Source: Pseudomonas cichorii (GTDB lineage Bacteria > Pseudomonadota > Gammaproteobacteria > Pseudomonadales > Pseudomonadaceae). From it: a stretch of DNA of 64,000 bases. The stretch lies in contig NZ_BLVZ01000012.1 in NCBI RefSeq assembly GCF_015471405.1, forward strand, positions 62,001 through 126,000, given 5' to 3'. The notes below the pieces were generated by a model. The model did no database searches and was not told the DNA's origin. It saw only the letters and a list, made by a program, of their open reading frames with translations. Shown here in pieces: positions 1-8,500 of this stretch. How positions within the stretch are numbered: the first letter of the stretch is position 1; each line of letters opens with the position of its first letter. A program made the translations under genes and the position numbers.

Positions 1-942
1 TTCAAGGCCAGCGGTCCCGTTGGCGAATTCTTTGTTTCCAAGGGCGCCGTGGGCGTCGATATCTTCTTTGTCATCAGCGGGCTGGTGATTTACCTCTCGA
101 CCCATGGCAGCGACATGCCTGCCGGGCGTTTTATCCTGCACCGCCTGATCCGCATTGTGCCGGCTTACTGGCTGTATACCGCTGCCATGGGGTTGTTACT
201 GCTGGTTGCGGCGCCCTGGCTTCCCCATCAGGTAATCGGCTGGCAGAACTTCTTCCTTTCATTGCTTTTCATTCCTTCGGAAAATCCCGGTGGCTACGGT
301 TTGTATCCGACGCTTAACGTCGGCTGGACCCTGAACTACGAGATGCTGTTTTATGTGCTGTTCTCCATGGTCTTTCTCTTCGAGCAGCGCCATCGGCCCT
401 TGATCATCGCCGCCGCGCTGTTTGTCGTGACCGAGATTCTGGCTCGCAGTGGTTTGATCAGCCGTTTCTACGGCAACGACATCGTCTATGAATTCCTGTT
501 GGGGATTGGTATCGGCATGCTGTATCGCCGGGGCTGGATCAAGGAAGGGTTATGGCTGCCATTGGCCGGGATTGTGGCGGGAATGCTGCTGATCCATCAC
601 CTGACCAACGAGCAGCGCCTGCTGAACTGGGGGCTGCCAAGCGCCTTGATCGTGCTGTGCGCCATTTCGCTGGAACCATACTTGCGCGGTAGCCGGATGC
701 TCAAGACTCTGGGCGACTGTTCCTACTCGGTATATCTGCTGCATGTCCTGGTGCTCTACGGTGGCTTGCTCATGGCGCAGCGCTTTGCCTTGAGTCCGTA
801 TCTGGTGTTTGCTTTCTGTGTGCCGATCATCGCCATTGGCGCATGGGGCAGCTATGAGTGGATCGAGAAGGGCTTGTATCGCCGAATGCGCCGCAGTCTG
901 GATGCCCGCCAGGAAGGAAGAGAAGCGGTTGCGCTTTCCTGA
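1..942 (+). CDS. Acyltransferase family 3 (OafA/YrhL type), 5' end outside window
   Basis: Integral-membrane O-acyltransferase of the acyltransferase_3 family, which transfers acyl groups to cell-surface or exported glycans. The frame is open from base 1, so the true start lies upstream; 313 codons are visible. The first visible residues hold the family signature GVDIFFVISG that follows the first transmembrane segment, so only roughly the first 50 residues are missing. About eight hydrophobic segments follow, then a basic C-terminal tail (RRMRRSLDARQEGRE). The GTG at 49 is an internal Val codon, not a start. The substrate cannot be told from sequence. The stop at 940-942 lies 69 bases before nfuA. 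Confidence 0.85.
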   Translation, partial: FKASGPVGEFFVSKGAVGVDIFFVISGLVIYLSTHGSDMPAGRFILHRLIRIVPAYWLYTAAMGLLLLVAAPWLPHQVIGWQNFFLSLLFIPSENPGGYGLYPTLNVGWTLNYEMLFYVLFSMVFLFEQRHRPLIIAAALFVVTEILARSGLISRFYGNDIVYEFLLGIGIGMLYRRGWIKEGLWLPLAGIVAGMLLIHHLTNEQRLLNWGLPSALIVLCAISLEPYLRGSRMLKTLGDCSYSVYLLHVLVLYGGLLMAQRFALSPYLVFAFCVPIIAIGAWGSYEWIEKGLYRRMRRSLDARQEGREAVALS

Positions 943-1011
943 CAAAAATACTAGGACTTTGTATGCGCATCCGATTGGCGTAAACTGCCGCCAAGTCTGC
1001 GAGGAATGTTC

Positions 1012-1605
1012 ATGACCGCTATCACTATTACCGATGCTGCCCACGATTATCTGGCCGATCTGCTGGAAAAGCAGAATACCCCGGGTATCGGCATCCGAGT
1101 GTTTATCACCCAGCCTGGCACCCAGTACGCTGAAACCTGCATTGCCTACTGCAAGCCGGGCGAAGAAAAACCTGAAGACAAGGCTATTGGCCTGAAGAGC
1201 TTCACCGCCTGGATCGATGGTTTCAGCGAAGCTTTTCTGGATGACGCCGTTGTCGATTACGCAACGGATCGCATGGGTGGCCAGTTGACCATCAAGGCGC
1301 CAAACGCCAAAGTCCCGATGGTCAATGCCGACAGCCCGATCAACGAGCGCATCAACTACTACCTGCAAACCGAGATCAATCCGGGGCTCGCCAGCCACGG
1401 TGGTCAGGTGACCCTGATCGACGTGATCGAGGAAGAAGAGCGCAATATCGCCGTCCTGCAGTTTGGCGGTGGTTGCCAGGGTTGCGGTCAGGCCGATGTC
1501 ACCTTGAAGGAAGGCATCGAGCGCACCTTGCTCGAACGCATCCCCGAGCTGGCCGGTGTGCGTGATGTGACTGACCATACCCAGAAAGAAAACGCTTACT
1601 ACTGA
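1012..1605 (+). CDS. nfuA: Fe-S biogenesis protein NfuA
   Basis: Carrier that delivers 4Fe-4S clusters to target enzymes in the cytoplasm. At 197 residues it has the usual length: an N-terminal degenerate A-type (HesB-like) domain over about residues 1-100 and a C-terminal Nfu domain with the cluster-binding motif CQGC in GGGCQGCG. The ATG at 1006 is also possible, but the Shine-Dalgarno GAGGA at 1001-1005 is correctly spaced only for the ATG at 1012, giving MTAITITDAAHDYL, the family N-terminus. The gene appears monocistronic and is followed by a REP-like hairpin separating it from the convergent cobM. Confidence 0.95.
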   Translation: MTAITITDAAHDYLADLLEKQNTPGIGIRVFITQPGTQYAETCIAYCKPGEEKPEDKAIGLKSFTAWIDGFSEAFLDDAVVDYATDRMGGQLTIKAPNAKVPMVNADSPINERINYYLQTEINPGLASHGGQVTLIDVIEEEERNIAVLQFGGGCQGCGQADVTLKEGIERTLLERIPELAGVRDVTDHTQKENAYY

Positions 1606-1614
1606 GTTGTTTTC

Positions 1615-1664
1615 TTCGCGAGTGAATCCGCTCCCTGTTCCTTGGGAGCGAATTCATTCGCGAA
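1615..1664. repeat. REP-like imperfect palindrome between nfuA and cobM
   Basis: The two arms, CGCGAGTGAATCCGCTCCC and GGGAGCGAATTCATTCGCG, form a long imperfect hairpin. The right arm contains the core GAGCGAATTCATTCGCGA, found again near 11040, 11130, 39180 and 59720. It lies between two convergent genes, where it may also help terminate transcription. Confidence 0.8.
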
Positions 1665-1673
1665 AGCCTTCAT

Positions 1674-2420
1674 TCAAGGCCTGAACAAATGCGCATGCCC
1701 TGCCCGATACAGCGATGACTCGCCAAACGTATCGTCTGCCAGTACGCGACCAACCAGTATCAATGCAGTACGCCTGAAGCCTTTCTCCTGCACCTTGTCG
1801 TGAATGTCGGCCAACGTGCCCAAAACCCAGTCCTGATCCGGCCAGCTTGCGCGATGCACCACGGCTATGGGGCAGTCGGGGCCGTAATGCGGCGTCAGCT
1901 CTTCCACTATTTTCTGCAGATTATTGACCCCCAGATGAATGGCCATGGTGGCGCGATGCTGTGCCAGGCTTGCCAGCTCCTCGCCAAGTGGCATTGAGGT
2001 CTTGTCGGCATAGCGGGTCAGGATCACGCTCTGGGAAATGTCCGGCAGCGTCAGTTCGGTGCCCAGCAGTGCTGCGCAGGCCGCCGTGGCTGTTACGCCG
2101 GGGATGATCTCGAAGGGAATTCCCAACTCGCGCAGGCAACGAATCTGTTCGCCAATCGCACCATACAGGCTCGGGTCACCGGAATGCACGCGGGCCACAT
2201 CCCGGCCCTGTTCATGAGCGGATTTCATCAAGGCAATGATCTGCTCCAGGTGCAACTCGGCACTATTGACCACCTGAATGGCCCGATTGCCATCCAGCAC
2301 CGCGACTGGCACCAGTGAGCCCGCGTAAATGATGACCGGGCAACTGTTGATCAATCGTTGGCCTTTGACGGTGATGAGGTCCGGGTCGCCTGGGCCTGCA
2401 CCGATGAAAAAGACGGTCAA
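1674..2420 (-). CDS. cobM: Precorrin-4 C(11)-methyltransferase CobM
   Basis: SAM-dependent methyltransferase of the tetrapyrrole methylase family, acting at C-11 of precorrin-4 in aerobic cobalamin synthesis. The 248 residues start MTVFFIGAGPGDPDL with the glycine-rich family motif GAGPGDPDLITVKG, followed by YAGSLV, the region HSGDPSLYGAIGEQ and PGVTA at about residue 110; all are hallmarks of CobM/CbiF. It is the last gene of the minus-strand arm cbtB-cbtA-cobE-cobM, 42 bases after cobE, so it is probably under control of the cobalamin riboswitch upstream of cbtB. Confidence 0.95.
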   Translation of the reverse strand: MTVFFIGAGPGDPDLITVKGQRLINSCPVIIYAGSLVPVAVLDGNRAIQVVNSAELHLEQIIALMKSAHEQGRDVARVHSGDPSLYGAIGEQIRCLRELGIPFEIIPGVTATAACAALLGTELTLPDISQSVILTRYADKTSMPLGEELASLAQHRATMAIHLGVNNLQKIVEELTPHYGPDCPIAVVHRASWPDQDWVLGTLADIHDKVQEKGFRRTALILVGRVLADDTFGESSLYRAGHAHLFRP

Positions 2421-2462
2421 TGGATTCTCCTGAGTCGAGCGCGATAAATGAGCAGCGGATTA

Positions 2463-2906
2463 TCAACCCTGCCCAGGGGCGCGTGCCAAGGCAAATGTTG
2501 CCCTGATGTTTTTCTGGCGTTCGATCACCAGTGTTGCAGGGCTGTTGCCCAATTGGCTGGCCAGTGCCAGCGCTGCACTTTCGGCAACGCCGTGGCAGCC
2601 GGTGTGCAGGAACGTCGTTGGCGAGCGATGGGTCAGTTGCGGTTCGTATCGTGCCAGTTGAGAGGCATCGAAGAAAATCAGCGGTACTGACAGGTATTCA
2701 GCCAGCTCCAGCAAGCCCGGCTCGTCCTGCTTGAGGTCGATGGAGGCGAGGGCGGTAATGGCTCCGATCTCCAGAGCGTGGGCTTTCAGGCTGCTTTCGA
2801 TCAGTTCCAGCAGGTGCGTGGACGGGCAGCCACGCTGGCAGCCCAGTCCTGCCACAAGGACAGGACGGGGCTGTGTGTGGGTGTGATCAGGCGTGCAGGT
2901 CGGCAT
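2463..2906 (-). CDS. cobE: Cobalamin biosynthesis protein CobE (CbiG C-terminal-like)
   Basis: Small protein (147 residues) of the CobE/CbiG_C family. In the anaerobic pathway CbiG opens the lactone ring; the precise role of free CobE in the aerobic pathway is unsettled. Visible family features are VLVAGLGCQRGCPS near the N-terminus, the Asp/Glu-rich centre and the segment TGCHGVAESAALAL. The ATG at 2906 overlaps the end of cbtA by 20 bases, indicating translational coupling. The residues before VLVAGLG are rich in His, Thr and Pro and might not all be translated, as no better-spaced start is seen. Confidence 0.88.
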   Translation of the reverse strand: MPTCTPDHTHTQPRPVLVAGLGCQRGCPSTHLLELIESSLKAHALEIGAITALASIDLKQDEPGLLELAEYLSVPLIFFDASQLARYEPQLTHRSPTTFLHTGCHGVAESAALALASQLGNSPATLVIERQKNIRATFALARAPGQG

Positions 2907-3591
2907 TGTTGCGACGGAACAGCCAGGTGCTGATCAGGCCCAGAGCAATCCAGAACAGTGCGTTGGTCAGCAGCGAAGCCATGACGAACTGTGATTCCAG
3001 TGCTTCAGGAGCTAGGCTCTCGTGGGTCAGTGGCTGTGGCGCGCCAATCAGATGCGGCACTACCAGAATGGCCGCGCCCAGCACTTTGAGCAGCCAGTTC
3101 TGGCCGAAGGCGATCAGGGCCAGCCCGGCAGCCGTGGAGGCCGCAGTCCCGATCCACCAGTATTGGCGCAGGTTCAGGTCGGCGGCCGCAGTGCCTGGCA
3201 GTTCGGGCGGCAGGCCCAGTGTCGGAGCCAGAACGAAAACCGCAAAACCGGCGAGCCCCCATAGCGCGCCCTGAGAGGTGCGGCCCGGTGCGCGCAGGGT
3301 GTAGAGCGCGACCAGCATCAAGGCAAAACCGACCGCGACTACCAGATTGCCACCGGTCGTTGAGAGGATGCGCTGCCAGCCGTCTTCCGGCTCCCAGGCC
3401 TCTTCGTCGTGACTGTGTCCGGCGGCTGCGCCCTCGGCATGATCATGTTCATGCACATGCTCGGCAGGTGCTTTTTCGTAGGTTTCGGCCTGAAGAATCA
3501 GCGGCGCGACCCAGAAGCTTTGCAGCAAGGTCAGCAGCAGTGCCGCCAGCAGACCGCTGAAACCTGCCGTCTGGATGATTCGCTTGAACAT
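2887..3591 (-). CDS. cbtA: Cobalt transporter subunit CbtA
   Basis: Membrane protein of the CbtA family, a predicted B12-regulated cobalt uptake component (234 residues). The first transmembrane helix (residues about 8-30) is followed by a His/Asp/Glu-rich loop at residues 45-61 (HVHEHDHAEGAAAGHSHDE), the presumed metal-binding element, and by about five further hydrophobic segments. The ATG at 3591 is preferred; the open frame extends upstream to 3696, but that stretch is Arg-rich and overlaps cbtB antisense to no purpose. The gene lies 11 bases after cbtB and overlaps cobE. Confidence 0.9.
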   Translation of the reverse strand: MFKRIIQTAGFSGLLAALLLTLLQSFWVAPLILQAETYEKAPAEHVHEHDHAEGAAAGHSHDEEAWEPEDGWQRILSTTGGNLVVAVGFALMLVALYTLRAPGRTSQGALWGLAGFAVFVLAPTLGLPPELPGTAAADLNLRQYWWIGTAASTAAGLALIAFGQNWLLKVLGAAILVVPHLIGAPQPLTHESLAPEALESQFVMASLLTNALFWIALGLISTWLFRRNNADLHA

Positions 3592-3602
3592 GGCGTCAGG
3601 TC

Positions 3603-3788
3603 TCAATGGCAAGGGAAGGCGGCGCTGTGGCGGGTGTCGTGCGCGGCGTTGTGAACGGCGGCGATGTGCGAGAAACCGGCGAAATACACCAGGCACGCAC
3701 CAAGAATCGCAGCGCTGATGGCGGCGGTCAGGCGTTGGGTCTGGGTGGATGTGGCTGTGCTCGACTGGCTGCTGCTGATGGTGGACAT
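3603..3788 (-). CDS. cbtB: Cobalt transporter subunit CbtB
   Basis: Small 61-residue protein with one transmembrane helix (about residues 20-42) and a C-terminal histidine cluster (HIAAVHNAAHDTRHSAAFPCH), the layout of CbtB proteins that pair with CbtA. The start MSTISSSQ at 3788 has an upstream AGAGGGAA Shine-Dalgarno sequence; the longer open frame up to 3887 would translate the riboswitch leader and is rejected. It is the first gene of the minus-strand arm directly behind a cobalamin riboswitch. Confidence 0.9.
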   Translation of the reverse strand: MSTISSSQSSTATSTQTQRLTAAISAAILGACLVYFAGFSHIAAVHNAAHDTRHSAAFPCH

Positions 3789-3900
3789 GGCGCTTCCCTC
3801 TGGTTTCGACAGGCGGGCATGCGCACAGGAACCTTCTGACGGGCGCCAGGAGGTTTCAACTGCGCCCGCCCACCGCGGGTGTGTCATTGAGTCAGTATCG

Positions 3901-4085
3901 GGCCGGTCTCCGGGCTCGCGAGGGGCGTTGATGTGCAGCGTTCAACACCTTCAGGATCACCTTCCCATGCCGTGGCACAGTGGTTCTGACCCTCTCTCGC
4001 TTACCGTTGCGGGGGCAGCGCCGGACTTGCTCATGCGTGAATGAGCGCACCGGTTTCCCGTTTCACCCCGTGAAGGGCACCCGTA
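3901..4085 (-). promoter_or_regulatory. Cobalamin riboswitch controlling cbtBA-cobE-cobM
   Basis: Read on the minus strand, the leader holds the cobalamin aptamer features in order: GGTGCCCTTCACGGGGTG near the 5' side, CTGCCCCCGCAACGGTAAG, the B12-box region AACCACTGTG, CATGGGAAGG, and the closing strand AGCCCGGAGACCGGCC. It is followed at about 3868-3885 by a GC-rich hairpin (CCCGC/GCGGG) with no U-run, which suggests translational control or an alternative fold rather than a plain terminator. Confidence 0.92.
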
Positions 4086-4169
4086 ACAAGTTGTAATAGG
4101 AGAGCATGGCAGCCACTGAACGTCAATCTGAACGATTGACCTGCCCTCGACCACTGCGTAGCCTTGCGC

Positions 4170-4356
4170 ACTTGAGGTTCTCTGCCTTCTGCAGGAGGGT
4201 AGAGCTAAGACGGGAATGCGGTCCAAGCCGCAGCTGCCCCCGCAACTGTAAACGGTGATGTTCATTGCATGGCCACTGCGCAAGCGGGAAGGCGCGATGA
4301 ATGCCTGTCGGCCAGCACCGCCGATACGCCGCCGTCAGCCAGGAGACCTGCCTCGA
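4170..4356 (+). promoter_or_regulatory. Cobalamin riboswitch controlling cobW-cobN-chlI/D
   Basis: Cobalamin aptamer on the plus strand. Visible elements are TTGAGGTTCTCTGCC at the 5' end, AAGACGGGAATGCGGTCC, the hallmark GCTGCCCCCGCAACTGTAAA, the B12 box GGCCACTGCG, AAGCGGGAAGGCGC, and GTCAGCCAGGAGACCTGCC closing the P1 stem (TTGAGG pairs near CCTCGAA). About 120 bases separate it from the cobW start and include a CGTGCGCAGCGCACG hairpin near 4421-4436. No U-run terminator is obvious. Confidence 0.93.
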
Positions 4357-4477
4357 ACCGGGCCACAGGCCCACGAATTCTCACTACAACCGGGCGGGGT
4401 GATCCGGTGGCGAATCGATCCGTGCGCAGCGCACGGTTCTCGTCCTGCTTGCCCGCCGTATTGCCAAAGGGCATCCG

Positions 4478-5542
4478 ATGAAAACACTGGCCAAACTTCC
4501 CGTCACCATCGTTACCGGTTTCCTGGGGTCGGGTAAAACCACCTTGTTGCGGCATATGCTCGATAACGCCGAAGGGCGTCGTATCGCGGTGATCGTCAAC
4601 GAGTTCGGCGAGCTGGGCATCGACGGCGAAATCCTCAAGCAATGCACCATCGGTTGCACCGAAGAAGAAGCCACTGGTCGTGTCTACGAACTGGCCAATG
4701 GCTGCCTGTGCTGCACGGTGCAGGAAGAGTTCTTCCCGGTGATGCGCGAATTGGTGTCGCGTCGCGCCGACCTGGACCACATCCTTATCGAAACCTCGGG
4801 TCTGGCGTTGCCAAAACCGCTGGTCCAGGCTTTCCAGTGGCCGGAAATCCGCAATGCCTGCACCGTCGATGCGGTCATAACCGTGGTCGACAGCCCGGCC
4901 GTTGCCGCAGGCACTTTCGCGGCTTTCCCGGATCAAGTGGACGCCCAGCGCAAGCTCGACCCGAATCTGGATCATGAGTCCCCGCTGCATGAACTGTTTG
5001 CTGATCAGTTGGCCAGTGCCGACCTGGTGATCCTCAACAAGGCCGACATGATCGATCCCGAAGGTCTGGCGGCGGTGCGTGCCGAAGTTGCCGAAGAGCT
5101 GCCGCCAGCGGTCAAGGTCATCGAGGCCAGCAATGGCCGTCTGCCAATCAATGTACTGCTGGGCATTGGCGCGGAGTCGGAACTGCATATCGACAGCCGC
5201 AAGACTCACCATGACCATCATGACGACGATGATCATGATGACCACGATCACGATGCTTTCGACTCGATTTCCATCAAACTGCCTCAGGCCGACGAAAGCC
5301 TGCTGCTCGATGCCCTGACGCAACTGGTGGTCAAGCATGGCATTTTGCGGGTCAAGGGTTTTGCCGCCATCCCCGGCAAGCCGATGCGCCTGCTGATCCA
5401 AGGCGTGGGTACGCGCTTTGACAAACATTTCGACCGCGCCTGGCGTGCCGATGAAGAGCGCATCACTAATCTGGTGCTGATCGGCCAGGAACTGGACGCC
5501 GTGGCTCTGGAAGCGCAGCTCAATGCTGCGATTGCCGGCTGA
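4478..5542 (+). CDS. cobW: Cobalamin biosynthesis GTPase CobW
   Basis: G3E-family P-loop GTPase thought to deliver cobalt to the cobalt chelatase. Of its 354 residues, the Walker A is GFLGSGKTT (about 14-22), the metal-binding CxCC motif is GCLCC (75-79), NEFGE lies at about 41-45, and the GTPase NKAD motif is ILNKADM. A His/Asp-rich insertion at about residues 243-262 (HHDHHDDDDHDDHDHD) looks like an extra metal store. A CobW_C domain makes up the last 90 residues. cobN starts 3 bases after its stop, so the two are cotranscribed. Confidence 0.95.
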   Translation: MKTLAKLPVTIVTGFLGSGKTTLLRHMLDNAEGRRIAVIVNEFGELGIDGEILKQCTIGCTEEEATGRVYELANGCLCCTVQEEFFPVMRELVSRRADLDHILIETSGLALPKPLVQAFQWPEIRNACTVDAVITVVDSPAVAAGTFAAFPDQVDAQRKLDPNLDHESPLHELFADQLASADLVILNKADMIDPEGLAAVRAEVAEELPPAVKVIEASNGRLPINVLLGIGAESELHIDSRKTHHDHHDDDDHDDHDHDAFDSISIKLPQADESLLLDALTQLVVKHGILRVKGFAAIPGKPMRLLIQGVGTRFDKHFDRAWRADEERITNLVLIGQELDAVALEAQLNAAIAG

Positions 5543-5545
5543 TCC

Positions 5546-8500
5546 ATGCACTTACTGAGAACCCAGCCGGGCGGTTTCGTCCCCGACGACAGCATTGCCG
5601 ACCTGGGGCAGACCCCGGCCGAGCTGGTGATTCTCTGTAGCGGCGATTCGAGCCTGGCCTTGCTGGCCGAAGCTGCGCAGCAACTGCCCGACGATTACCC
5701 GAGCCTGCGTCTGGCCAATCCGATGCAGGTGCAGAATCACGCTTCGGTGGACTTGTACGTCGATGAAGTGTTGCGTCACGCCAGGGTCATTCTGATTTCC
5801 CTGCATGGCGGCATCGGCTACTGGCGTTATGGCGTCGAGCGCTTGATGGAGCTTGCTGCCCGTGGCGTGCAAGTGATTCTGGTGCCGGGCGATGATCGTC
5901 CCGATCCGGAATTGAGCGACCTGAGCACCGTGCCCGCCGAAGCGCGGGACCGGCTCTGGCAGTTCTTGCGTCAGGGCGGGCTGCAAAACGCGCTGGATCT
6001 TTATCGCTGCCTGGCAAGTAGCTGGCTCGAGCGCGACTATCCATGGGGCGAGCCCCAGCCATTGCCGCGTACGGCGATCTACCATCCACATAAACCCGGT
6101 GCCGCGCTGACTGACTGGCAGGCTGACTGGATTGCCGGGCAGCCGGTGGTCGCGCTGCTGTTCTACCGCTCCCACTTGCAGGCCGCCAATACCGGTTTCA
6201 TCGATGTGTTCTGTGAGCGCTTGCAGGCCGAAGGGCTCAACCCCTTGCCGGTTGCGCTGGCCAGCCTCAAGGAACCGGGTTGCCTGATCATGGTCGAGGA
6301 CTGGCTGGATGAAGTCGAAGCCGAACTGATCCTCAACACCACAGGCTTTGCCCAGTCCAGCCCGGAAGCGCCGCATCTGCGACCGTTTCGCCGCAATGTG
6401 CCGGTCATCCAGGCCATTTGCGCCCAGGACAACCAGCCCGGCTGGCAGGCCAGCGAGCAAGGGCTGGGCGCTCGGGATCTGGCGATGCACATTGCCTTGC
6501 CGGAGCTGGACGGGCGGATCATCAGCCGCCCCGTCAGCTTCAAGGATCTGGCCTGGCGCAGCGAGCGCAGCCAGTCGGATGTGGTGTGTTATCGCGCTCA
6601 CCCGGAGCGCATGGATTTCGTTGCGCAACTGGCGCGGCGCTGGATCGAACTGGCGCGTTTGCCCAATGCCAGCAAACGGGTAGCGTTGATCCTGGCCAAC
6701 TACCCGACCCGCGATGGCCGGATCGGCAATGGAGTCGGGCTCGACACACCTGCGGCTGCGCTGAATATCCTGCGTGCCATGCAGGGCGAGGGCTACCCGC
6801 TGGCGCAACTGCCTGAAAGCGGTACTGCACTGATTCAGCAATTGCTCGGCGGCGTCACCAACGATCTGGACAGCATCGATCTGCGTCCCTGCCAGCAAAG
6901 CATGGCGCTGGATGAATACCTGCAAGCCTTCGATGCCTTGCCCCAGGCCAATCGCGATGCGGTCAATGCCCGTTGGGGCGCGCCCGTGGATGACCCGATG
7001 TTTCGCAGCGGGCGGATGATGATTGCCGGTATCCGATTTGGTCTGACCTTTGTCGGTATCCAGCCCGCCCGTGGCTATCAAGTGGACCCCAGCGCGGTCT
7101 ATCACGACCCCGATCTGGTACCGCCCCACGGTTATCTCGCGTTCTACTTCTGGTTGCGCAAGGCTTATGGTGCGCATGCTGTGTTGCATGTGGGCAAGCA
7201 TGGCAATCTGGAGTGGTTGCCGGGCAAGGGCGTTGGCCTGTCACAGGATTGCTGGCCTGATGCAGTGCTGGGTGCGATGCCGAATATCTACCCGTTTATC
7301 GTCAACGATCCGGGCGAGGGCGCCCAGGCCAAGCGCCGTACCCAGGCGGTCATCATCGACCATCTGATGCCGCCGCTGACCCGTGCCGAAACCTACGGCC
7401 CGCTGCGCAATCTGGAACTGCTGGCCGACGAATATTACGAAGCGCAACTGCTTGACCCGCGCAGGGCGCTGGAGCTTCAGCGAGACATCCTCAAGCTGGT
7501 ACGCGAAACCCGTATCGACCGCGAACTGGCGCTGGACGACTCCATCGACAGCGATGCCGATGCGGCGATCTGGTTACCGCGTCTGGACACTTATCTGTGT
7601 GACCTGAAGGAATCGCAGATCCGCGATGGCCTGCATGTCTTCGGCCAATCCCCTGAGGGGCGCCTGCGCATCGACACGCTGCTGGCGTTGCTGCGCATTC
7701 CCCGTGGCGATGGTCGTGGCGCGCAGTCGAGCCTGTTGCGGGTGCTGGCCAAGGCGCTGGTGCTGGATTTCGATCCACTGGATTGTGATCTGGCTGAACC
7801 CTGGAGCGGGCCGCGCCCGTCAGCCTTGTTGGCGGTGAGCAACGATCCATGGCGTACCACGGGGGATACGCGAGAGCGGCTGGAGTTGTATGCCGCCATC
7901 CTGATCGAGCGCATCGTCAAGAATGAAGCAGTCGACGATCTTCCTGAGCACCCGGAACTGGCACTGGTTCTGGATAGCCTGCGCGATGTCGTAGCCCCGC
8001 GCCTCGATGCCTGTGGCCCCGAAGAAATGCGTGGCCTGCTCGATGCCCTGAGCGGTCGTTTCGTGCCGGCTGGCCCGAGCGGTGCGCCGAGTCGAGGTCG
8101 GCTTGACGTGCTGCCCACCGGTCGCAACTTCTTTACTGTGGATGTGCGCAATCTGCCAACCACTACGGCCTGGCGGATCGGCTTCCAGTCGGCAAACCTG
8201 CTGCTGGAACGCCATCTTCAGGATCATGGCGATCATTTGCGCCAGCTCGGCCTGTCGGTCTGGGGCACGGCCACCATGCGTACCGGTGGTGACGATATCG
8301 CTCAGGCCATGGCCCTGATGGGCGTGCGTCCCGTCTGGGCGACGGGCAGTCAGCGGGTCGATGACTTCGAGATTCTGCCGCTGAGCTTGCTGGATCGTCC
8401 CCGCGTGGACGTGACCTTGCGGGTGTCCGGGTTCTTCCGTGATGCTTTTGCCAATCTTATCCGCCTGTTCGATGCCGCCGTACAGGCCGTGGCCGCTCTC

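Larger units (their letters stand above)
3789..4477. other. Divergent regulatory region with two cobalamin riboswitches
   Basis: A 689-base stretch without protein genes between cbtB (minus) and cobW (plus). Nearly all of it is accounted for by two class-I cobalamin riboswitch aptamers in opposite orientation. The roughly 85 bases between them (4086-4170) must contain both promoters. Short open frames inside it are riboswitch leader and not credible genes. Confidence 0.85.

Noticed and set aside
550..1578. 342-codon open frame on the minus strand
   Set aside because: Antisense to the acyltransferase and nfuA genes; the high GC content keeps the opposite frame open, and the translation matches no family.
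5552..7201. 549-codon open frame on the minus strand inside cobN
   Set aside because: Antisense shadow of cobN, with no ribosome site and no recognisable domain; the same applies to 7820-9328, 51637-53577 and 57944-59251.
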